From assembly GCA_018141845.1 (NCBI GenBank), contig CP073340.1:1761001-1825000 (forward strand): DNA of 64,000 nucleotides, given 5' to 3'. Below are positions 17,608 to 25,106 of the stretch, in pieces. The translations under genes were made by a program, and so were the position numbers. Origin of the DNA: Lachnospiraceae bacterium oral taxon 096 (GTDB lineage: Bacteria > Bacillota > Clostridia > Lachnospirales > Lachnospiraceae). The notes below the pieces were generated by a model. The model was not told where the DNA came from. It worked only from the letters and a program-made list of their open reading frames with translations, and ran no database searches. The first letter of the stretch is position 1. The number at the start of each line of letters is the position of its first letter.

Positions 17608-17967
17608 CTATTTCTTTATTGATACTACTTTTCCTGTAAAGGAATCTGCATCGCTTTTTGGAAGATCTCCAGTATAAGAAACAGTTACTTTATCTCCTTG
17701 ATTGACACCCTCATATCCCTCTGGTTTCGTTCCATCATAGAAGGCGAAAAGATAAGACTTTCCATCTTTGGCATCAAGAATAAATTGATTTTCCTTTTTT
17801 TCCTCAATGGTTCCCTCCACTGTCTTTGCATCTTTTGTATCTTCTGCTTTGGCACTAGACTGCTCAGCTTGTGCTGTAGTCTGTGTAGTGGTGCTCTCTT
17901 TTTTTCCGCAGCCTGCTGCAGCAATCATCGCAGCAACCATCATTGTTCCAAATAAAAATTTTTTCAT
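17608..17967 (-). CDS. Small secreted lipoprotein of unknown function
   Basis: A 119-residue lipoprotein. The N-terminus has two lysines, a hydrophobic stretch and a lipobox ending at C20 (MIAAAGC), so it should be cleaved by signal peptidase II and lipid-anchored. A Thr/Gln/Ala/Lys-rich linker (about 23-50) is followed by a compact beta-rich domain (about 50-119, from TVEGTIEEKKENQFIL to the end) that resembles small OB-fold or NEAT-size domains without a recognisable motif. It stands alone between eno and the LCP gene, with its own start site (AAGGAG). It is read in the same direction as eno, but eno has its own terminator before it. Function unknown. Confidence 0.75.
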   Translation of the reverse strand: MKKFLFGTMMVAAMIAAAGCGKKESTTTQTTAQAEQSSAKAEDTKDAKTVEGTIEEKKENQFILDAKDGKSYLFAFYDGTKPEGYEGVNQGDKVTVSYTGDLPKSDADSFTGKVVSIKK

Positions 17968-17997
17968 TTTTCAATCTCCTTATTTTTTATTTAACAA

Positions 17998-18029
17998 AAA
18001 ACAGCTTTGCAAAGCTGCAAAGCTGTTTT
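17998..18029 (-). terminator. Terminator after eno
   Basis: A perfect 14-bp stem (17998-18011 against 18016-18029) with a 4-nt loop. On the minus strand it ends in TTTT and sits 16 bp past the eno stop. Confidence 0.85.
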
Positions 18030-18045
18030 AAGCCATACGCCAAAA

Positions 18046-19395
<1,350 letters not shown>

Positions 19396-19400
19396 TTATT

Positions 19401-19429
19401 ATTATCTTACAACTTTCCTATTTTGGCAA
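19401..19429 (-). promoter_or_regulatory. eno promoter
   Basis: On the minus strand TTGCCA (19424-19429), a 17-bp spacer and GATAAT (19401-19406). Its -35 box overlaps the -35 box of the divergent recombinase promoter. Confidence 0.65.
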
Positions 19430-19450
19430 GACATTTTTATATGATATACT
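19423..19450 (+). promoter_or_regulatory. Promoter of the XerC-like recombinase gene
   Basis: TTGGCA (19423-19428), a 16-bp spacer and TATACT (19445-19450). It shares five base pairs of its -35 element with the opposite eno promoter. Confidence 0.6.
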
Positions 19451-19480
19451 ATAGATATACAAAAAATAAAGGAGAATCGG

Positions 19481-20536
19481 ATGTCATCACTTAGTTATAA
19501 CGAACAAATTGATCGAGAAAATGTATTAAAACTTCGAAAGCTTACCTTGGCCCTTCCGCCCTATTGCAAGGATTTTTTTCGAGGAATTGAGCCACGCACA
19601 CAATCGAGAACTCGAATTGCCTATGCTTATGATTTGAATGTATTTTTTCAATTTTTATTGAAGGCAAACCCTGTACTCGAAAAAAAGTATAAAAAAATCC
19701 GAGATATTCCCATCGAAGTTTTAGAAAATTTGTCTCCTGTAGATTTAGAGGAATATATGGAGTACTTAAAGTATCGAAAAGAGGAAGAAAAAGAGATTGT
19801 CAATAAGGGACAGGGAATTCAGAGGAAACTATCGACCTTAAAAAGTTTATATCGCTATCTGTATCGAACAGAAAAGATTGAACACAATCCCACAGAGCGA
19901 ATTTTAATGCCAAAGACAAAAATAAAGGATATCGTGCACTTGGATGAGGATGAAGTCGAAATGATGTTGAGTGCAGTAGAAAGTGGAAGGAAATTGACAA
20001 CAAAGCAACGCACTTACCATGACAAGACAAAACTTCGTGATTTGACTCTTCTATCCCTTATGTTGGGAACAGGAATTCGAGTTTCTGAGTGTGTTGGCTT
20101 AAATATTCAAGATGTAGATCTAAAAAATGATGGAATAAAGATTTTAAGGAAGGGAGGAAAGGAAACAACCGTTTACTTTGGGGATGAAGTGGAAGAACTT
20201 CTTACGGAATATATGGAGTATCGAAAGTCTATTCTAGCGGCCCCAGGGCATGAAGATGCACTATTTTTATCTATGCAAAAGAAGCGTCTCGGTGTTCGAA
20301 GTGTCGAAAAAATGGTAAAAAAATATGCTCTTTCTGTGGAAACATTAAAAAAGATTACCCCACATAAGCTAAGAAGTACCTACGGAACAAATTTATATAA
20401 AGAGACAGGGGATATTTATCTGGTTGCTGATGTTTTAGGGCATACAGATGTCAATACGACAAAACGCCACTATGCAGCCATTGAGGAAGACAGAAGAAAA
20501 AGTGCAAGAAATAAGATTAAATTGCGAAAACAATAA
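19481..20536 (+). CDS. XerC/D-like tyrosine recombinase
   Basis: A 351-residue tyrosine recombinase. It has an N-terminal core-binding domain (about 30-140) and a catalytic domain with R200 (GTGIRVSE), K224 (LRKGG), H295 and R298 (HKLRS), H321 (LGHTD) and nucleophile Y331 (RHYAA). The set is complete, so it should be active. Length and composition match chromosomal Xer-like proteins of Lachnospiraceae, which resolve chromosome dimers at dif, but these genomes often carry several such genes. No mobile-element genes flank it. An AGGAG site and a promoter lie upstream. I call it Xer-like without choosing C, D or S. Confidence 0.85.
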   Translation: MSSLSYNEQIDRENVLKLRKLTLALPPYCKDFFRGIEPRTQSRTRIAYAYDLNVFFQFLLKANPVLEKKYKKIRDIPIEVLENLSPVDLEEYMEYLKYRKEEEKEIVNKGQGIQRKLSTLKSLYRYLYRTEKIEHNPTERILMPKTKIKDIVHLDEDEVEMMLSAVESGRKLTTKQRTYHDKTKLRDLTLLSLMLGTGIRVSECVGLNIQDVDLKNDGIKILRKGGKETTVYFGDEVEELLTEYMEYRKSILAAPGHEDALFLSMQKKRLGVRSVEKMVKKYALSVETLKKITPHKLRSTYGTNLYKETGDIYLVADVLGHTDVNTTKRHYAAIEEDRRKSARNKIKLRKQ

Positions 20537-20548
20537 AGACAAAATAAG

Positions 20549-20577
20549 TTGCATTTTCTTTCTGTTGAGCTTATGAT
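20549..20577 (+). promoter_or_regulatory. Promoter of the TetR-family gene
   Basis: TTGCAT (20549-20554), a 17-bp spacer and TATGAT (20572-20577), 41 bp before the start codon. Confidence 0.5.
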
Positions 20578-20618
20578 AGAGATATAAAAAACACTATGTA
20601 TTTTAAATAGAGGACAGT

Positions 20619-21260
20619 ATGACAAAATTTATTCGAGCAAGAAATGAAGGACAAAAGCAGGAGCGATTTGAAGAAATTAAGGCAGCAGGTAGAAAGATTT
20701 TTGATGAGAAGCCCTATTCAGAGATTACCATCTCCGATATTGCCCAAAAACTTTCCTGGTCCAGAGCCAATCTATATAAGTATGTCAGCACAAAAGAAGA
20801 AATTTACTTAATGATTTGTGAAGAAGCTAGAGAAAAGTACTACAATGAATTAAAAGCCTCGTATCCTGTGGGCTGTGCTTATTCAGAGGAAGTCTTTGCT
20901 GAAATTTGGAGTCGCATTATCGCCGACCACTCAGAATACCTTCGCTATTATCATCTCCTCTCCGTCTTTGAAGAAAATGTTTCTATGGAAAAGTTAGTGG
21001 AATACAAGCGGGCTTTTTATTCCGATACAGATGATATTATTACCATTTTTTCAAAAAATTTAGCTCTTCGATTTGTCAGTTCACAAAATCTTCTCCATGC
21101 CGTACACTATCAAGCAATGGGAATGTACAATGCCATTGTAGAAAATCGAAAGATTAAAGAAGAAATGGAGTTATTGGGTTATATCCTCCCTGATATGGAC
21201 TTTAAGCGAGATTTAAAGGAATTTATTTTAATTTATCTTTCTGCTGAAAAGCAAAAATAA
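20619..21260 (+). CDS. TetR/AcrR-family transcriptional regulator
   Basis: A 213-residue repressor-type protein. The N-terminal helix-turn-helix (about 12-60) has the family pattern ITISDIAQKLSWSRANLYKY, with the recognition helix ending in YKYVSTKEEIY. The C-terminal part (about 65-213) is an all-helical ligand and dimer domain rich in Tyr and Glu that gives no clue to the ligand. No transporter or enzyme lies beside it, so its target is unknown; it may regulate itself. It ends at a strong terminator shared with the convergent histidine phosphatase gene. Confidence 0.88.
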   Translation: MTKFIRARNEGQKQERFEEIKAAGRKIFDEKPYSEITISDIAQKLSWSRANLYKYVSTKEEIYLMICEEAREKYYNELKASYPVGCAYSEEVFAEIWSRIIADHSEYLRYYHLLSVFEENVSMEKLVEYKRAFYSDTDDIITIFSKNLALRFVSSQNLLHAVHYQAMGMYNAIVENRKIKEEMELLGYILPDMDFKRDLKEFILIYLSAEKQK

Positions 21261-21295
21261 AACGGAGAGCTTTCATCTTGAAGGCTCTCCGTTTT
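21259..21295 (+). terminator. Bidirectional terminator between tetR and the histidine phosphatase gene
   Basis: A stem of AAAACGGAGAGC (21259-21270) against 21284-21295, extended by a few weaker pairs, with T runs on both strands. It fits the convergent gene arrangement. Confidence 0.85.
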
Positions 21296-21299
21296 ATTG

Positions 21300-21908
21300 C
21301 TATTTTTTTAAATAATTGTTCTTTCCATCTCGAAAATTTTCTTCAACGACCCTAAATTGACCATCTTGAATTTCAACGACAAAATACCCACAATTTCCTA
21401 TTGGCTGTTTCCAAAAGTCGTATAATTTTAGTTGATAAATTTGATTCATCATCGCATGAATGGCTGCTCCATGGGAAAGGATTAAGAGATTTCCTTCTCC
21501 TTCTAACTGCTTTAGCCAGTCTAAAAAATGAGAAATGCGCTCAAAAAGATGTGTATAGCTTTCCATTTTTCTCATTGGAATAAATTTCTGAGGATCGTGA
21601 AAAAAGTTTCTCATATTCTCATCAATATCTTCATATTTTATGCCCTCATAGCGTCCAAAATCAATTTCCATAAGGCTATTAAAGATTTCCATGTCTTCTT
21701 GCCTGGAAACGATTTTTGCCGTCTCTCGAGCTCTAAACAAAGGACTAGAAATAACTCGGTTAAAGAGAATTCCTCTTTGTCGAAACTCCTCTGCTGCAAG
21801 TCGAGCTTGATCTCTTCCATTTTCATTGAGTGGAATATCTTTCTGTCCTTGCAAGCGATGAGCTTGATTAAAATCCGTCTCTCCATGACGCATAATAAAA
21901 ATTTTCAT
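21300..21908 (-). CDS. Histidine phosphatase superfamily protein (phosphoglycerate mutase-like)
   Basis: A 202-residue member of the RHG phosphatase branch. The catalytic histidine is H8 in the string IMRHGETDFN, followed by GQKDIPLNENG. The second arginine is in SSPLFRARETA (about 55-65), the acid donor glutamate is near 82 (LMEIDFGRYEG), and the second histidine is in LSHGAAIHAMM (about 150-160). Such proteins dephosphorylate small metabolites (alpha-ribazole phosphate, sugar phosphates and others) or act as cofactor-dependent phosphoglycerate mutases. The sequence does not decide which. It is a single gene, with the degraded IS element directly upstream. Confidence 0.86.
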   Translation of the reverse strand: MKIFIMRHGETDFNQAHRLQGQKDIPLNENGRDQARLAAEEFRQRGILFNRVISSPLFRARETAKIVSRQEDMEIFNSLMEIDFGRYEGIKYEDIDENMRNFFHDPQKFIPMRKMESYTHLFERISHFLDWLKQLEGEGNLLILSHGAAIHAMMNQIYQLKLYDFWKQPIGNCGYFVVEIQDGQFRVVEENFRDGKNNYLKK

Positions 21909-21950
21909 AAATAAAATCCTTTCGGTGTGGAATAACAGGGAGGCGTACTT

Positions 21951-22139
21951 ATGGAACAGATGACAGTTACAGCTAAAATTCAGATATCTGTTGATACAGA
22001 CAGTAAGGTTTTATTGGATGAAACCATGTCTACTTATCTGGATTTGTTCAATGTAATGCCACTTTAGGTAGGAATACCTATTGGAATAAAGGTCAAAGGC
22101 ATAAGCCGTCACTACGACTGGGCAGTTACAAGCCCATGA
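21951..22139 (+). pseudogene. tnpB: tnpB remnant: N-terminus joined in frame to C-terminus, with an internal stop
   Basis: From the ATG at 21951 the frame reads MEQMTVTAKIQISVDTDSKV and on to codon 38, where a TAG (22065-22067) stops it. If the TAG is ignored, the same frame continues for another 23 codons (ending DWAVTSP) to a TGA at 22137-22139 inside the right-end hairpin. A full TnpB has roughly 370-450 residues, so about 85% of the gene is missing. The kept frame suggests a clean internal deletion, with the amber codon either made at the junction or gained later. A ribosome site (GGGAGG) still lies upstream. The product, at most 38 aa, is surely not a nuclease. Confidence 0.6.
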
Positions 22140-22162
22140 CTTAAAGGTCATGGGTAGTTGAC
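21951..22162 (+). mobile_element. Internally deleted IS200/IS605-type tnpB element with right-end hairpin
   Basis: The segment starts with a reading frame like the N-terminus of TnpB from clostridial IS200/IS605 elements. It ends with a right-end stem-loop: CCCATGAC (22133-22140) against GTCATGGG (22147-22154) with a TTAAAG loop, then TAGTTGAC, which resembles the cleavage site of these elements. In intact elements the TnpB guide RNA (omega RNA) scaffold comes from this region, and its guide is the sequence just outside the end. No tnpA is present and most of tnpB is missing, so the piece cannot move by itself. It could be mobilised in trans. The left boundary is not clear and lies upstream of 21951. 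Confidence 0.65.
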
Positions 22163-22179
22163 ACTTCTCTCCCTATTCT

Positions 22180-23724
22180 TTATTGTGCTGATGGAGCCAC
22201 AGTCTCTGCGACTGCCACATTTGCTGCCTGTGTCACTTGTGCTGCTGGTTGTGCTGGCTGTGTAGAAGATTGCTCTGAGGAGGCAGGCTGTGTCTGCTCA
22301 GGAGCAACGGACTGAGCGGATGAGTCAGCTTGTGCTGCGGTTGGTGCCTGTGATGAAGCGATTGTTGCATCTGGTGCAGGGGTTTGCGGCTGTGTCTGGG
22401 CCTGTGCTGCATTCAGCTCAGCCTGAGCTTTTGGGGCATAGGGTGATGTTGGGAAATTAGCAATCAATTGCTTTAAAATTTCATTGGCCGTTGTTGCATC
22501 CCCTGCTGCTCGAAGTGCCGTTGAGCGCTTATAAAAAGCTTCCACAAGGTCTGGTTTAATTTTAAAGGCTTCATCATAGTAAACTGCTGCGGTCGCAGGA
22601 TCCCCAGAAGCCATTGTGCTGTCTCCAAGTTTGACAAGTGGAGCCCACCCCTTTTCATTCAGAATGGCGGAAACTTGGGCATAGACTTCCTGAACGGAGA
22701 CTCCACTTTCAGGAATATCCACAAGCTGTGCAGGATCAATATAGGCATAGATTTGTGCAGCCATAGGGATATCCTTATTTCGGATATAATTGACAATGGC
22801 CGCCAGCTTTTGATATTGGATAAACTTATAATTATTATCCTTGCTGTGCTGTTCAGCCTGCTGAGACAAAGATTCTGCCTGTGATTGCAAATCTATATTG
22901 ACCTTTTGTAAGTCGGTGTTATCCATTTTTGCTGAACTCAATTTTTCACTGATAGAAGAAACCTCTGCATTGCTTCTATGTGAAACAGAAGCCATTTTAG
23001 TTGGCATATATAAAAATAATACCGCAGCAGCACCAACTAAAATGCCAACGCCAATGTTGAGTGCGGTCTGCCAACCGTTGAATTCCTTATATGTCGGTGG
23101 AATAATAACATCATCATCCGTCATTTGTCGATGAGAAAATGCACTGCTCATTTTCTTATTTTCGATATCTGCACGCCCTGTATTTTCCTTGACAAATGCC
23201 ATATAGCGAAGTGCTTTTTCATTGGTCTTGTCTGTTCGCAAAACCAATAAAAGTGCCTTTCCTGCTTTTTTATACTCCCCTCGATTGATATATAAAAGTG
23301 CAAGTAAAAGCTGTGCTTTGACAAAACTTGGTTTTTCTTGCACAACTCTTGTCAGCGTCAAAATAGCTAAATCTGGATTGCCGTTGTTTGCATAGTTTAA
23401 ACCTTGATTAAACTTAATCAAATTTTGTTCATATATTTCCAGACGACCTGCTCGCTTTTTTAAATCCGCTAGATATCGCTGTGCAATATTTTCTTTTGGC
23501 CTTTGATTACTACTGATTACCCACTGCACAATGGCCTCTCCCACCTCTCCAATTTCGTAGTAAATCAAACCGAGAAGGTTTCTGGCATCGGTGTGATACT
23601 TATTAAAGTGCAGGGCATTTTTTAATTGCACAATTGCACCAGAGAGGTCTCTCACTTTGGCTTTTTCTAAACCAAGATTATAATAGCTATTGGAAATTTG
23701 CTGACATTTCCGTCTTAGATCCAT
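22180..23724 (-). CDS. Membrane protein with TPR repeats, one transmembrane helix and a Gln/Ala/Pro-rich tail
   Basis: 514 aa. TPR-like helical repeats fill the N-terminal part (about 9-185, with SYYNLGLEKAKV and AQLLLALLYINRGEY as typical units). One transmembrane helix (about 219-240) is followed by a coiled coil (about 255-295), a second TPR-like block (about 350-440), and a low-complexity Gln/Ala/Thr/Pro/Ser tail (about 445-514). The N-terminal half should be cytosolic and the rest outside. It is the last gene of the long unit, and its start overlaps the stop of the 49-residue gene (TAATG). This layout suggests a scaffold that links cytosolic and envelope partners. No enzymatic motif is visible and the function is unknown. 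Confidence 0.78.
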   Translation of the reverse strand: MDLRRKCQQISNSYYNLGLEKAKVRDLSGAIVQLKNALHFNKYHTDARNLLGLIYYEIGEVGEAIVQWVISSNQRPKENIAQRYLADLKKRAGRLEIYEQNLIKFNQGLNYANNGNPDLAILTLTRVVQEKPSFVKAQLLLALLYINRGEYKKAGKALLLVLRTDKTNEKALRYMAFVKENTGRADIENKKMSSAFSHRQMTDDDVIIPPTYKEFNGWQTALNIGVGILVGAAAVLFLYMPTKMASVSHRSNAEVSSISEKLSSAKMDNTDLQKVNIDLQSQAESLSQQAEQHSKDNNYKFIQYQKLAAIVNYIRNKDIPMAAQIYAYIDPAQLVDIPESGVSVQEVYAQVSAILNEKGWAPLVKLGDSTMASGDPATAAVYYDEAFKIKPDLVEAFYKRSTALRAAGDATTANEILKQLIANFPTSPYAPKAQAELNAAQAQTQPQTPAPDATIASSQAPTAAQADSSAQSVAPEQTQPASSEQSSTQPAQPAAQVTQAANVAVAETVAPSAQ

Positions 23725-23873
23725 TATTCGTCCTGTCCTCTCGTTTCTTTCTTAATCAATTCCATCAAAAGGTCATTGGCATCCATCATATCGCTCTTGA
23801 TGATGGCATCTTCTACTGCCGAAACCTCTAGGCTCGGTGTAAAGTTTACAATTTCATTTTCAAAATTAATCAT
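23724..23873 (-). CDS. Conserved-looking small protein, 49 aa, between folC and the TPR gene
   Basis: A short gene with ATG at 23873 and a very good ribosome site (TTAGGAG, 7 bp upstream). It overlaps the end of folC by 8 bp and the start of the TPR gene by 1 bp (TAATG), so it is locked into the operon by translational coupling on both sides. The product starts MINFENEIVNFTPSLEVS and is acidic, with an amphipathic helix (about 20-42, with DAIIKSDMMDANDLLMEL). It has no signal peptide or membrane segment. The coupling to the TPR gene suggests that the two products act together. I do not recognise the family. Confidence 0.75.
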   Translation of the reverse strand: MINFENEIVNFTPSLEVSAVEDAIIKSDMMDANDLLMELIKKETRGQDE

Positions 23874-25098
23874 TACATTCTCCTAAAATCTCTCCCACAA
23901 GATAGAGTGAACCTGCACAAAACAAAATTTCATCCTCTTGTCTTGATGAAAGTGCCTTTTGAAAGGCATCGACGACACTGCTGCAGGTAACAATCTCACA
24001 GGATGTTTTTGTGTACTTTTGAAACCAATCTGCAAGCGTAAGTGTATCAGATGCACGGTGCGTGTGCAAGTGGGGAATCCATACTTTTTGTGGGGCTAAT
24101 GAATCACAAATGTTTTCAATCATCTCCTGCGAATTTTTATCTGCCACCGTAGAAAACAAAAGAAGTGGCTTTTTTTGTCTACTCGAACAAAGTGTTCGAG
24201 TGGCTTGAATAAAGGCTTGGACGCCACCAATATTGTGGGCACCATCGACAAAGATATCCGCCATGATTTCTTGCATCCTTCCCTTCCACTGCACTTTCTT
24301 TAAGGAGGCTAACTGACTCTCTAGGGAAAAACTTGGGCAAAGAAGCCGCATCGCCATCATGGATAAAATTGCATTGTCCTTCTTATAATCGGCATTGAAA
24401 AAAGAAAGAAGTGGAAAATAAACTTCTTTTTTTTCTGTCAAGGCAAAGGTTTGAATCCCATAAGACCTAGCTGTCTCCTCAATCACTTTTGAAGCAGCAG
24501 GGAATTGATCATCAAATACTAAAGGTACCAAGGGCTTAATAATTCCTGCTTTTTCTTTCGCAATCTCTTCGATGGTTTCTCCAAGATATTGCATATGATC
24601 AAAACTAATGCTTGTAATAATGGTCAACTTTGGTGAAGAAATCGCATTGGTGACATCTAATCTTCCACCCAATCCCGTTTCCAATATACAATAATCGACC
24701 TTTGCATCAGCAAAGGCCTCGATTGCAGTGTAAAACAAAAACTCAAAATAGGTTGGATGAAAAAGTCCCTGTGCACAAAGTGTGGAGGCTAGATCCTTGA
24801 TCTTTAAAGCGGCCAAAGAAAACTTGACATCATCAATCGGAACTTGATTGATTAAGATTCGCTCATTGATCCGAACAAGATGGGGAGAAATAAAAGTTCC
24901 CACACGGTAACCAGCATCCACAAGCATTTGTGTCAAGTTCGCACAGACAGAGCCTTTTCCATTGGTCCCTGCAACATGAATGATCTTCATCTTCTTTTCT
25001 AAAGATCCCATTGCAGACAAAAAAGTTTGAATGTCTGCAATACTGTTCTTTTTTGCTGCCCAGAGGGGCAGATCTTCAATAAACTGTTGTATCGGCAT
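23866..25098 (-). CDS. folC: Bifunctional folylpolyglutamate synthase/dihydrofolate synthase
   Basis: Adds glutamate to dihydropteroate or folate in an ATP-dependent Mur-ligase-type reaction. It has 410 aa. The P-loop is VAGTNGKGSVC (about 41-51), followed by the omega-loop region GTFISPHLVRINERI (about 70-84). The TGLGGRLDVTNA string (about 142-153), the lysine region EKAGIIKP (about 180-187) and FVDGAHNIGG (about 285-294) are all typical. It follows valS after 8 bp, a neighbour relation also known from Bacillus. Downstream it overlaps the 49-residue gene. Confidence 0.95.
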   Translation of the reverse strand: MPIQQFIEDLPLWAAKKNSIADIQTFLSAMGSLEKKMKIIHVAGTNGKGSVCANLTQMLVDAGYRVGTFISPHLVRINERILINQVPIDDVKFSLAALKIKDLASTLCAQGLFHPTYFEFLFYTAIEAFADAKVDYCILETGLGGRLDVTNAISSPKLTIITSISFDHMQYLGETIEEIAKEKAGIIKPLVPLVFDDQFPAASKVIEETARSYGIQTFALTEKKEVYFPLLSFFNADYKKDNAILSMMAMRLLCPSFSLESQLASLKKVQWKGRMQEIMADIFVDGAHNIGGVQAFIQATRTLCSSRQKKPLLLFSTVADKNSQEMIENICDSLAPQKVWIPHLHTHRASDTLTLADWFQKYTKTSCEIVTCSSVVDAFQKALSSRQEDEILFCAGSLYLVGEILGECND

Positions 25099-25106
25099 CT
25101 CTTTCT

